Assembly: GCA_028280485.1 (NCBI GenBank)
Contig: JANQLS010000058.1
Coordinates: 1 to 64,000 of the forward strand
Length of the DNA stretch: 64,000 bases
Origin: Planctomycetota bacterium
Lineage (GTDB): Bacteria; Planctomycetota; UBA8108; JACQVS01
Direction: 5' to 3'
The notes under the pieces were generated by a model. That model saw only the letters and a program-made list of their open reading frames with translations, made no database searches and was not told the DNA's origin. Shown here piece by piece: positions 9,863-17,931 of the stretch (its first letter is position 1; every line of letters begins with the position of its first letter). The position numbers and the translations under genes were made by a program.

Positions 9863-10016
9863 TAATTAGTTCCTGTTGAATAACAGGAACTAATTATATT
9901 TGCGTGGGATCACGCAAATCACAAAAATAGGCTTTTAGCCTATTTTTAGTGGAGCGACGCAGTTCGAAGAGCTGCTTGGAGCGTTTGAAAGTAGGTCGGA
10001 ACGACCTATTTTCAAC
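9863..10016 (+). repeat. multi-hairpin intergenic element, copy A
   Basis: Chain of hairpins: a 15-bp perfect stem with loop GAAT (9863-9896); a 9-bp perfect stem with loop GGAT (9898-9919); a 10-bp perfect stem with loop TTTTA (9923-9947); then a linker TAGTGGAGCGA, a second linker GAGCTGCTTGGAGCGTTTGA, and a closing 14-bp stem with a 3-base loop and one G.T pair that ends TTTTCAACA. The linkers and loop types recur at 14.72-14.92 kb although the stem sequences differ. No coding potential is visible. It may be a structured RNA or a mobile palindrome family. Confidence 0.7.
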
Positions 10017-10052
10017 AGAAACTAATTAGTTGAATGAGATTTGCTGCCGCTC

Positions 10053-10071
10053 CGGCTCAGGGGCTGAGCCG
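10053..10071. repeat. hairpin CGGCTCAG/CTGAGCCG
   Basis: Perfect 8-bp stem with loop GGG immediately downstream of the minus-strand gene at 10078. A related GGCTCA/TGAGCC hairpin occurs at 16682-16702, after the nucleoside phosphorylase gene. There is no T run, so terminator activity is uncertain. Confidence 0.5.
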
Positions 10072-10077
10072 ACTACC

Positions 10078-11700
10078 TTAATTATTCCCCGCGCCTTCAT
10101 CGATCCAACGCTGAATGATATCGATCTCTTTTGGGCAGAGAGGTAAGCGTGCATCCCAGCAGGGAGGCATCCGGGCAAATGTTTCGGGTGAGGTGACCCG
10201 CAGATACAGTTGGCTCTGGTCCGCTTCACCGGGAGTGACGGTGGGGGGATTCTTGGTAGTGCCTCCCATTAAGACTAAGCTGTCGTAACTGGATAGATCT
10301 AATCCCCCGCTCCTAGTTGATGGATCGTGACAACCGGCAGATAAACAACCCGCACGAGCGATCACCGAGGATACGGAAGCCTGAAAACTGACACGAGTTT
10401 CGGCTTCTAAGATCGTGGTATTGAGATCTTGATTGTCCGAACTATCTAAAGCTCGAACGAGAAACTGATACCTTCGATCAGGTTCTAAGTTCTCAAGGAA
10501 GAATTCGGTGACTCCCGTCGAAGTCGTATGAACGAGGTCGGGAGACTCTAAAATCTCCTCTGCGGTGAAGCCGCAACGTTTGAGGTTCTTTGCGCATTCC
10601 TCCTGAGTCCGAATGCAGGAAGGTTCTCTGATATCGCAATCACCTTGAGTCGTTCCACAATCTTGAGCGGCTTGTTGACACTCTTGATCTTGGGGAAGTT
10701 CTTGGCAGTCGACAGAATCCTCCACACAAGTTTTCAGATAGATCACATAGCGAAGGCTCGAAGCATCACAATTATCTTCACCTGCATTCCATTTTAAATG
10801 AAGGGTGGTGGCTTCCAGGGTCTCGGCTGGTGGGACGATCGATTGAAGACCAGAAAAGCTGGGTGGGACTCTGTCGATTATACCCCCGAGAGCTAACTGA
10901 GGATTGTTATCGACCGTTTCGTTATTGGCTAGGTCGAGTGCCGTGACTGTTAAGACATGAAATGTTCCAGAACTCAATTGAGTTAATAGCGCTTCGGTTT
11001 CACCAGTGAGTTCAAGGAAGTCACTCGTAAACGATCCAGGCCTCGGAATGGAATGAACGCGGTACCGAATTTGGGAAGACGGAGTAAAGTTATCTTTCGC
11101 TTCAGTCCACCGGATTCGCAGCGCACCACAGATCGATTCAATCGAATCGATGCCTGAAAACTCCGGCGCTTCAAAATCTTCAACGGTTTTAAATGCGAAA
11201 GAAACTGGGGCAGTGCCACCAGCAAACGGTTGGTTGTCTTGATCTAAGAGTTCAGGTGAAATAGTTACTGAGATTTCAATTCCAGGAGAAGGCCAAGCAG
11301 GTTGAGGAGTGAAGACTAATCGGCGGTCGAAAGTGTCGAGGTTCCATTCACCCAGTATCGATTCGTTGGTATTTAATTGTTCGATGGTAAGGAAATCTGA
11401 AACGGCTTCTAACTGATCCCCTAAGGCTGTACGTAATAGTGGAGTGCTGAAGAGAAGAATCAAGGGCTCATCGGGGGATACCCCGGTTTGGTCTTTCAGA
11501 ATAGAACTCGATTCTAATTCAAAAGGACTCAACGATGCTTGGGGGATCGTTTTTTGAGAAACTTCTGTTTCACAGGCGGTTACAAAGAGGCCGATGATTC
11601 CGGCCAAGACAAAATATAGACATACTTTTACTAATACTTTTATGTTGGGGATAAAAGCCATCGCAAAGCTAGATCTAAAATCGTTAGTAACTAGAACCAA
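10078..11700 (-). CDS. surface lipoprotein with Big-like, fibronectin-III and cytochrome-type domains
   Basis: 540 residues; the true start may be the Met at residue 14 (MAFIPNIKVL), which gives a compact lipoprotein signal ending in VTAC. Order: a Big_5-like domain (about 70-165, ending SFAFKTV), two fibronectin-type-III-like domains (about 170-275 and 280-430) and a C-terminal module with CLSAGCH near residue 457 followed by DLSSYDSLVLMGG and ARMPPC...IQRWIDEGAGNN. The CX4CH motif and the IxxWIxxGA ending match the Planctomycete cytochrome (PSCyt1-type) domain, so covalent haem is plausible. An insert in the second fibronectin domain (about 322-375) has around ten cysteines in fifty residues. 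It is probably an extracytoplasmic anchored protein; electron transfer is inferred only. Confidence 0.75.
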   Translation of the reverse strand: MVLVTNDFRSSFAMAFIPNIKVLVKVCLYFVLAGIIGLFVTACETEVSQKTIPQASLSPFELESSSILKDQTGVSPDEPLILLFSTPLLRTALGDQLEAVSDFLTIEQLNTNESILGEWNLDTFDRRLVFTPQPAWPSPGIEISVTISPELLDQDNQPFAGGTAPVSFAFKTVEDFEAPEFSGIDSIESICGALRIRWTEAKDNFTPSSQIRYRVHSIPRPGSFTSDFLELTGETEALLTQLSSGTFHVLTVTALDLANNETVDNNPQLALGGIIDRVPPSFSGLQSIVPPAETLEATTLHLKWNAGEDNCDASSLRYVIYLKTCVEDSVDCQELPQDQECQQAAQDCGTTQGDCDIREPSCIRTQEECAKNLKRCGFTAEEILESPDLVHTTSTGVTEFFLENLEPDRRYQFLVRALDSSDNQDLNTTILEAETRVSFQASVSSVIARAGCLSAGCHDPSTRSGGLDLSSYDSLVLMGGTTKNPPTVTPGEADQSQLYLRVTSPETFARMPPCWDARLPLCPKEIDIIQRWIDEGAGNN

Positions 11701-12704
11701 CGTGGATAAACTCCCTCGTTTTTACCCTTGTTTCTCCCGTTATTGTTCCGGGGAAACCCAAACTCATACAGGCAAATTTATTTAACTTCCTCAGAATCAA
11801 TTGAGTTTCAAAGATTAGTTTTGAACTGATGCCAATTGAGGAACTAAGATGGGAAGAAGCTAATAGGAATAAAAGGGGTGAGCCATTTCTGTTCAATTTT
11901 CAAAGCTGTTTTTTAAAGTTGAGCTTTGGAAAGTTGAGCACAGTAACTTTTATAATCTATTTTAGCAGTGAATTGATGTCTCGCGAGAACCATTACTCAA
12001 AGAGATGAATCCAATTTGAAATTTCATACCGCTTGAATGCATGTTGAATTTAGCGAGTAAAAATATAACTGTTGCGTGAGAAGTTATTGAAAGTGGAGGG
12101 AGAAGTTGAAGCGGCGGGGTGAAGCTTTGGGGTGAAGCTTTGGGGATAGAGCCGTGAAGGCAAAAAAATAGGGCCGCCCTGGCGGAGAGGGGAAACACCA
12201 GCTTGGCCCTTGATGAATGGTAGTTTTAAGAGTCAGTGAGTGGTTTAGGAACCGTTCTCCCTGACCAACATTAGTATCGGCAGTCGCGTCAAGAACATTA
12301 ACCATCTCAATAAAAAAATCTATTTGACTCTGGTTCCGGAAAATAATAGTGAGCTTTATGAGGTGTTTAAGTATTTGAATTCGAATCGTTTCTTCTTTTG
12401 GAATTTATAGGTCGGAATTTTCTCTCATAAGACTCTTAGGCGAATCTTGCCGTTAATGGGATCGAAGTGATCGATAATCGGCAAGTTTTTCCGATATCTC
12501 TCTGATTCAAGAGGAAAAGTCGGCCGAATTTCTACTGAGGGATTTCAATTCAGTAGGATTTTTAGGTTTTTAAGCTAAGATCATCTGTTAGTTCTTTTAG
12601 GGTTTGGAGGTTTTCGAGGGGGATAGAGAACCTAAAAGAGCACAAAACAGTTCTGATTTATTTTTTAGTGTCGGTCTAATTACCGTCTAAATTTTTTTCA
12701 CTCT
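11701..12704. other. 1-kb gap between divergent genes
   Basis: No convincing gene in either direction. It separates the divergent lipoprotein and subtilase genes, so both promoters should be here, but I could not identify clear -35/-10 pairs. A short tandem duplication GTGAAGCTTTGGG occurs twice at about 12119-12144. Otherwise AT-rich with nothing recognised. Confidence 0.4.
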
Positions 12705-14156
12705 ATGTTCTCAGTGATGATTACTGGAATCAGCAATTCATGGAATTCTTTTAAAAGCTCCTCAGCTTTTAAAGCCATGCTATGTTTTTGTTTCAGCGCT
12801 ATCCTGAGTCTTAGCTTGAGTGGAACACTAAAATCCTTAAAGGCTCAACCATCACCTCCGATGGTCAACGACCCTCTTCATAACCTGCAATGGTATTTTG
12901 AAAATACCGGGTCGATGGGTTGCTTCAAACCGGGTGTGGATTTAGGAGTACGTGACGCTTGGGAACTGACGCGAGGAGACCCTTCAGTTATCATCGCCGT
13001 CATCGATTCCGGTATCGATTTGGAGCACCCGGATCTCCTCAACCAACTCTATCCTCGCGGAGACGACGACTGGAATTTCTCTTCTAGTTTTCGTAACGAT
13101 CCGGCCGACTCCATCGGTCACGGGACCAACGTGGCCGGACTGGCTTGTGCTGAAGCTGATAATGCTGCGGGCGCTACTGGGCTCGCCCCCGACTGTCGCT
13201 TGATGCCCCTGAAAGTTGATAGCCTATTAAACTTTCCCCAAAACGTGTTGGCGGCCCTCGAATACATCTTGGGCTTCGTTCAGGCTAACCCTGATCTTCG
13301 GGTGGTGATCAATATGAGTTTAAGCTCCTCCGGAGGGGGTTTAGAGGATGAGATCGCAGAGCTAATCACCATCTTACGTTCAGAGGGTGTCCCTAGTTTT
13401 GCCGCCGTAGGAAATAGCGGCGGAAAAATAACTTTTCCCGCAAATGTTCCAGGGACTTTGGCGATTGGAGCGGTGGCACCGGACGGTGTTCGTATCCAGG
13501 CGACTCAAAGTTGTGTGTCAGAAGATTTCACCAGTAACCAAGGTCCCGAAATAGATTTCGTGGCTCCCGGTGTCTACTTGCCGACAACGGATCCATTAGG
13601 TCCTGCCGGACTCACCGACAATGCTTTTAACGAAAACTTTCAGGGCACTTCTGGGGCCAGTCCCTTAGCGGCAGCCACCGCTGCCTTGATGCTTTCGGTG
13701 AATCCTGAGTTGAGTGTCGATGATATCGAAGCTTTACTTCGCCAAACGGCTCGGGATGGAATTGGAGCTCTAGGTGAGGACCTACCCGGTTGGGATGCAT
13801 CCCACGGGTGGGGAATGATCCATGCGGGCTCTGCTGTGAGTGCGGCCCAAAACGCACTTCGGTTCAAGCGAGGGGATGTCGATCTGAATGAAACGGTTGA
13901 GATTACCGATGCCCTCGTAATCCTCGGCTATCTGTTCTTGGGGGATTCGGTCATCTCTTGCCTCGCTGCCGCTGACATTCAAGATGACAACGAAGTCGAT
14001 ATTTCGGATGCGATAGGAATATTCGGCTATCTCTTCAAGGGAGAAGCTCCTCCCGTTGAGCCCTTTTTAAGTTCCGGCTTTGATGCTACTCCCAGTGAAG
14101 GCCTTCCCCTTTGCCTGCGAACGAATCAATCTAAGCGGCGCGCACTCCAAGATTGA
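12705..14156 (+). CDS. secreted subtilisin-like serine protease (S8) with dockerin tail
   Basis: 483 residues with an N-terminal hydrophobic export signal (AMLCFCFSAILSLSLSG). The S8 catalytic domain runs from about residue 55 to 375. Asp101 is in AVIDSGIDLEHPDL, His139 in GHGTNVAG, the oxyanion Asn237 in AVGNSGG and Ser316 in GTSGASP, so the triad is complete. A fervidolysin/subtilase-like N terminus (NDPLHNLQWYFENTGS) precedes it without a long propeptide. A dockerin-like EF-hand pair (RGDVDLNETVEITDALVIL and DNEVDISDAIGIFGYLFKG) closes the protein. Extracellular proteolysis is well supported; the substrate is unknown. The 3' end overlaps the convergent gene at 14126 by 31 bases. Confidence 0.92.
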   Translation: MFSVMITGISNSWNSFKSSSAFKAMLCFCFSAILSLSLSGTLKSLKAQPSPPMVNDPLHNLQWYFENTGSMGCFKPGVDLGVRDAWELTRGDPSVIIAVIDSGIDLEHPDLLNQLYPRGDDDWNFSSSFRNDPADSIGHGTNVAGLACAEADNAAGATGLAPDCRLMPLKVDSLLNFPQNVLAALEYILGFVQANPDLRVVINMSLSSSGGGLEDEIAELITILRSEGVPSFAAVGNSGGKITFPANVPGTLAIGAVAPDGVRIQATQSCVSEDFTSNQGPEIDFVAPGVYLPTTDPLGPAGLTDNAFNENFQGTSGASPLAAATAALMLSVNPELSVDDIEALLRQTARDGIGALGEDLPGWDASHGWGMIHAGSAVSAAQNALRFKRGDVDLNETVEITDALVILGYLFLGDSVISCLAAADIQDDNEVDISDAIGIFGYLFKGEAPPVEPFLSSGFDATPSEGLPLCLRTNQSKRRALQD

Positions 14157-14677
14157 ACCACCATTTCCCCAATCGATTTGATTTGCTGGCGAATGATATC
14201 TCGTGAGTGATCTCCCTGAGCGAGACCTTTTGATCTTTTATAACTTTCATGAAGGTCATCGAAGTCTTTTAAATCATCTTTGGGAATGGCTGGGCGAAGT
14301 TTTTTAAATGCTTTGATGACTTCGTCGAATCTCCGAGTTAAGAATCGCGGCTTGATATTGGTCTTTTCTAAATCGCGTTCGAGATCGGAGTGAGAAAGTC
14401 TCCAGTCCTGATAATGAATCCAGTAATCTTCAGTCAATGAAACTTTAGCTAAGCCTGGTTTCCCCTTCTCGCCAGTGGTGTTCTTCTCTTCAGTTTTAGG
14501 TGTCGATTCGTTTTCGTGGGAATCGCTAACTTCTGTACTCGAAGTTGAATTCGGGGCGACGATGACTTTGATTCCACCTTGACAGCCCCAGCTTGCGAAG
14601 AAACCGATAGCCATAAGGCTGGCTAAGAAAGCCATTCTATCTAGTGAAGTCGTGAATGTTTTTTTGAAGATGTTCAT
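14126..14677 (-). CDS. predicted lipoprotein or membrane-anchored protein, unknown
   Basis: 183 residues. A hydrophobic N terminus (MAFLASLMAIGFFASWGC) resembles a weak lipobox (SWGC). A low-complexity Ser/Thr/Glu/Lys linker follows (residues about 42-75), then a helical charged domain of about 100 residues (HSDLERDLEKTNIKPRFLTRRFDEVIKAFKKLRP split over two helices). I do not recognise the family. It is convergent with, and overlaps by 31 bases, the subtilase gene. Downstream of its start lies the copy B hairpin element. Confidence 0.55.
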   Translation of the reverse strand: MNIFKKTFTTSLDRMAFLASLMAIGFFASWGCQGGIKVIVAPNSTSSTEVSDSHENESTPKTEEKNTTGEKGKPGLAKVSLTEDYWIHYQDWRLSHSDLERDLEKTNIKPRFLTRRFDEVIKAFKKLRPAIPKDDLKDFDDLHESYKRSKGLAQGDHSRDIIRQQIKSIGEMVVQSWSARRLD

Positions 14678-14716
14678 GTCGGCGTGCTTAGTAGTTAGCT
14701 TTCTAATCGGTTCAAG

Positions 14717-14924
14717 TTGAAAAAACAGAAACTAAGCCGAGTTGGGATCAACTCGGCCGCGAACAAAGACCATCGGTCTTTGTTCCATCATTACCGCATT
14801 GGCTCGTAGAGCCTATGCTTAGCGGAGCGAGGCCGCAGCCCTCTGTAGAGGGCTATGCCAAAGACCTCGGGAGAACTGCTTGGAGCGTTTTGAATAAAGG
14901 TTGCAACGACCTTTATTCAACAAG
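14717..14924 (+). repeat. multi-hairpin intergenic element, copy B
   Basis: Begins GTTGAAAAAACAGAAACTAA, which matches GTTGAATAACAGGAACTAA in copy A. Then: a 9-bp perfect stem with loop GGAT (same length and loop as copy A, different sequence); an 11-bp stem GAACAAAGACC with loop ATC; a stem around GGCT/AGCC; the linker TAGCGGAGCGA; a hairpin with AGCCCTCT/AGAGGGCT; the linker GAACTGCTTGGAGCGTTTTG; and a closing 14-bp stem with a 3-base loop and one T.G pair ending ATTCAACA. It lies between the lipoprotein gene and purN and contains no supported gene. Confidence 0.7.
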
Positions 14925-14926
14925 CG

Positions 14927-15601
14927 TTACTGTGAGCGGATACGGATGCGTTGATCTTGGAGCTCGAGTCGGCCCTCATGGAATAGGCGGATGGCCTCAG
15001 GATAGGCGAGGCACTCCTGCTCGAAGACTCGTTGTGCTAGAGTTTCTACTGTATCTTCCGGGGAAACTGAAACAATTTTTTGAAGGATGATCGGGCCTTC
15101 GTCGTAGATCTGAGAAGCGAAGTGTACTGTACAGCCCGAAAATTGAGCGCCGCTGTCTAATACCGCTTGATGAACTCGGCTCCCGTAGAATCCTTTTCCT
15201 CCAAATGCGGGAAGCAGAGAAGGGTGAATATTCATGATTTTTTGTTCGTACTTCTCGGGAAATTGCCAGTGGCGTAAGAAACCGGCAAGCACGATGAGAT
15301 CGGGATTCACTGTTTCGACGGCTTCCGTCAAGGCTTGGGAATAATCCTGGGGTGAGCCTTTGTAGTCGCGATAATCGATCGTAATCGCCGGAATCCCGTA
15401 ATTTTGGGCGCGAGTGAGACCGTAGGCATCCGGGTGGCTTGAAATCACTTGAACGATTTCAATTTGGAGGTCTCCCTTTTCGATCGCTTCGTGAAGGTTC
15501 TCAAGCGTTCTTCCGCTTCCGGATAGAAGGACGGAAACTCTCAATGGCTTAGAGTCTGGCATGATGGGATTTAACGGAGTCATTTCGGTGTTTGGGGGCA
15601 A
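14927..15601 (-). CDS. purN: phosphoribosylglycinamide formyltransferase
   Basis: Third step of purine synthesis: transfers a formyl group from 10-formyltetrahydrofolate to GAR. Residues VSVLLSGSGRTLENLHEAI match the N-terminal nucleotide-binding motif. MNIHPSLLPAFGGKGFYGSR carries the catalytic Asn and His, and the Asp-bearing loop is in the DEGPII segment (family D144 equivalent). The length of 224 is slightly above the usual about 200 because of an N-terminal extension; the Met at residue 14 (MPDSKPLRVS) is an alternative start. It is in the same direction as clpP and separated from it by a terminator, so it probably has its own promoter. Confidence 0.93.
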   Translation of the reverse strand: MPPNTEMTPLNPIMPDSKPLRVSVLLSGSGRTLENLHEAIEKGDLQIEIVQVISSHPDAYGLTRAQNYGIPAITIDYRDYKGSPQDYSQALTEAVETVNPDLIVLAGFLRHWQFPEKYEQKIMNIHPSLLPAFGGKGFYGSRVHQAVLDSGAQFSGCTVHFASQIYDEGPIILQKIVSVSPEDTVETLAQRVFEQECLAYPEAIRLFHEGRLELQDQRIRIRSQ

Positions 15602-15680
15602 ATTTCAGAAAGGGATTCGAGAATTCCCAATCTGAATGCGAGGTTAGGTATTTTGCCCTAGCGAAGTGCGGAGGGGTAAT

Positions 15681-15714
15681 AAAAAAGGGTCCTTGGAACG
15701 ATTTCCAAGGACCC
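15681..15714 (-). terminator. clpP terminator
   Basis: 12-bp perfect stem GGGTCCTTGGAA / TTCCAAGGACCC with loop CGAT. On the minus strand it is followed by TTTTTT, so it terminates the clpP transcript that ends 50 bases upstream. Confidence 0.88.
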
Positions 15715-15766
15715 TAATTGAATTTACTTCGTTTTTAATGCGATCGACTTTGATCGAAAGAGATGA

Positions 15767-16405
15767 TTATTCGATTTCTTTCAAGTTGGTGATGATTTTC
15801 GAAATCAAGCCGTAGTCTTGGGCTTCTTCCGGTGACATCCAACAGTCTCGATCCATGTCTTTTTCCACCTGATCTAAGGGGCGGTCGCATTCCTTCGAGA
15901 AGAGGACGTTGGCACGGTGGCGCAACTTGATGATCTCTTCGGCGGTGATTTCGATATCAGAAGCACGGCCTCGGGCGCCTCCCGATGGCTGGTGGATCAT
16001 AATTCGTGCGTTGGGGAGAGACAATCGTCTTTCACTGGGCACAGAAAGAAGAATGATCGTTCCGGCACTGGCGTTCAATCCGGCGCAGATATTGTAAACA
16101 GGGGCGTCGATGTACTTGATCATGTCGTGGATAGCAAATCCATCGTCAGCCGATCCCCCAGGTGTATTGAGGAGGATTTTGATCGGATCTGAACTCTGAG
16201 CGTTCAACCAGAGCAACTGGGTGGTTACTCTTTCGGTCAGTTTCGGGGAAACGCCTTCTGAGATCAGAATCGTACGCTGATTGTTAAGTAAATCGAAGGC
16301 TAAGCGTGCCATCGAACCCTTTTGTGCCTTGTCGTCGTCATCTTCGTCAGCAAGGAAAGGGGTGGGGTTGTCATTGAGGTTGTAATGGTCGGGATTGGGG
16401 ACCAT
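15767..16405 (-). CDS. clpP: ATP-dependent Clp protease proteolytic subunit
   Basis: ClpP-family serine peptidase, the proteolytic chamber that works with ClpX/ClpA ATPases. The nucleophile Ser is in GLNASAG (residue 113 from this start), the catalytic His in MIHQPSGG (138) and the Asp in DMDRDCWMSPEEA (187). The usual GLAASMG is changed around the Ser but the triad is intact. LLNTPGGSADDGFAI is the conserved oxyanion strand. I chose the ATG at 16405 because AGAAAGGA lies five bases before it; the upstream ATG at 16447 has no ribosome site. The acidic N-terminal stretch ADEDDDDK is not typical of housekeeping ClpP, so this may be a ClpP paralogue. Confidence 0.93.
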   Translation of the reverse strand: MVPNPDHYNLNDNPTPFLADEDDDDKAQKGSMARLAFDLLNNQRTILISEGVSPKLTERVTTQLLWLNAQSSDPIKILLNTPGGSADDGFAIHDMIKYIDAPVYNICAGLNASAGTIILLSVPSERRLSLPNARIMIHQPSGGARGRASDIEITAEEIIKLRHRANVLFSKECDRPLDQVEKDMDRDCWMSPEEAQDYGLISKIITNLKEIE

Positions 16406-16681
16406 GGAATTCCTTTCTTCCACTTGCGGAATCATCGAGGGGACCATGCCCCAAGAGGTGATTTCTCTTAATAGTATATAATCTGATTTCTACGAGGTTC
16501 TTTATATCTTCGGCACAGAACGTTAACTTCCTGAGCCCGACCCTGGAAGTCTAACTTTAATTCCGAAAAAATCACGGTCTGTGGCCCTAAAAAATCGTAG
16601 AAGTTGTTTTCTGACCTAAATCTAAGAGCTAAAAAAAGATTATCACCTCACCGGGATGTCCAAAATTTGGATTTCAATTAA

Positions 16682-16702
16682 CCGGCTCAGCCTCTGAGCC
16701 GG
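16682..16702. repeat. hairpin CCGGCTCA/TGAGCCGG
   Basis: Perfect 8-bp stem with a 5-base loop just after the nucleoside phosphorylase stop codon. Possible terminator without a T run; related to the hairpin at 10053-10071. Confidence 0.5.
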
Positions 16703-16716
16703 GCTGGGCTCGGAGA

Positions 16717-17547
16717 TCAGTCCCAAGCCTCGATAAGCCGGGTAACGATGCGACTGATCTTCGGATCGGCTCCCTGAGCCACCTCGATGATCTCTTCGAC
16801 GCTCACGGGCTGGAGGTTGTCGGGAAGGCATAAATCCGTAATACAAGAGACCCCGAAGGCCTTGAGCCCTTCGTGGACCGCCACGATTACCTCGGGGACG
16901 GTCGACATTCCCACCACATCGGCTCCCCAAGTTTTGAGCATACGATACTCCGCTCGAGTTTCGAGGCAGGGACCCGGTAAGGCGAGGTAGACTCCACGAT
17001 GGGCCCGGATACCTTCCTCCAGGGCAATTTTTTCGGCTAAATGGATTCCCTTGGGGTCGTAAGGGGCGCACATATCCGGGAATCGGGGGCCCAGTCGGTC
17101 ATCGTTAGGGCCGATCAGGGGATTGGCTCCCATAAAGTTGATGTGGTCATCGATGATCAAGAGATCTCCCTTTTCGTGCAGGGGATTCAATCCACCGCAG
17201 GCATTCGACAGAACCACTTTATCGCAGCCCAAGCTCTTGAAGACACGAATGGGCAGGGTGATCGCTTCCAGAGTGTGCCCCTCGTAAAAGTGGCAACGCC
17301 CTTCAAGGGCCACCACGTTTTTTCCTCCCAATTGACCGAGGATGAGATTTCCCCCGTGGGACACGACTTTGGGATTGGGGAAGTGGGGGATTTCAGCTAC
17401 GGGGATTTCGGTGGCGGATTCAATTTTCGAGGCTAAGTTTCCCAAGCCAGTCCCGAGCACGATTCCTACCTCGGGAGCTATGTTAACTCGCTCCTGGATC
17501 GCAGCGGCGGCTTCTTGAATTTTGGTATAAAGATCAACTTCACTCAT
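16717..17547 (-). CDS. purine nucleoside phosphorylase
   Basis: Trimeric-type PNP that splits inosine or guanosine with phosphate for purine salvage. Motifs: GIVLGTGLGNLA, IPHFPNPKVVSHGGNL, GRCHFYEGH, SNACGGLNP and DHINFMGANPL, covering the phosphate, ribose and base pockets, with ADVVGMSTVPEV near the C terminus. The start at ATG 17547 is preferred over the in-frame TTG at 17559; GAGGAG lies 12 bases before the ATG. It follows the YggU-type gene by about 75 bases in the same direction, so it may belong to the kinase transcript. The purine link with purN is thematic only. Confidence 0.93.
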   Translation of the reverse strand: MSEVDLYTKIQEAAAAIQERVNIAPEVGIVLGTGLGNLASKIESATEIPVAEIPHFPNPKVVSHGGNLILGQLGGKNVVALEGRCHFYEGHTLEAITLPIRVFKSLGCDKVVLSNACGGLNPLHEKGDLLIIDDHINFMGANPLIGPNDDRLGPRFPDMCAPYDPKGIHLAEKIALEEGIRAHRGVYLALPGPCLETRAEYRMLKTWGADVVGMSTVPEVIVAVHEGLKAFGVSCITDLCLPDNLQPVSVEEIIEVAQGADPKISRIVTRLIEAWD

Positions 17548-17622
17548 AGTGATTTCCAACTCCTCAGGAAAGCATTCGGTCGGTTGAGCCCTTAGGGCAA
17601 AAGAATCATGTGAAGGGCAGGC

Positions 17623-17916
17623 TCAGCCCGGTAACCGGGCAACTAATTCCTCAAGCTCGATACCTTCGATTAAAAACGATTTCTCTCGAGAGGTTTCCCC
17701 CGAACTCAAGGTGACTTGTGAAGGTCGCAAGTTTAACGTATTTGCGATGAGCTTACCTACAGCGGAATTGGCTTTTCCTTTTTCGGGTGGGGCAGAAACA
17801 TTGATTTTGATCGCATCTCCGTGGAGATCGCCAAATTTATCTCGAGAGGAACCGGGGACAACGCGAACTTTTAAAAAGAGTTGATTTCCACGTTGTTCAA
17901 CGGCGGGGTGGGTCAT
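17623..17916 (-). CDS. YggU/DUF167 family protein
   Basis: 97 residues with the family pattern VRVVPGSSRDK, IKINVSAPPEKGKANSAV and VTLSSGETSREKSFLI. This is a small conserved alpha/beta protein of unsettled function found across bacteria and archaea. The start codon is 15 bases after the end of the kinase gene, so co-transcription is likely. Confidence 0.9.
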   Translation of the reverse strand: MTHPAVEQRGNQLFLKVRVVPGSSRDKFGDLHGDAIKINVSAPPEKGKANSAVGKLIANTLNLRPSQVTLSSGETSREKSFLIEGIELEELVARLPG

Positions 17917-17931
17917 AGTGGAGGAAGGGAA

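Noticed and set aside
9863..10016. Retron-type msr/msd RNA
   Set aside because: No reverse transcriptase gene nearby and two scattered copies; a repeat or structured RNA family fits better.
14815..15090. 91-codon plus-strand frame
   Set aside because: Runs through the copy B hairpin element and the antisense of purN; no domain.
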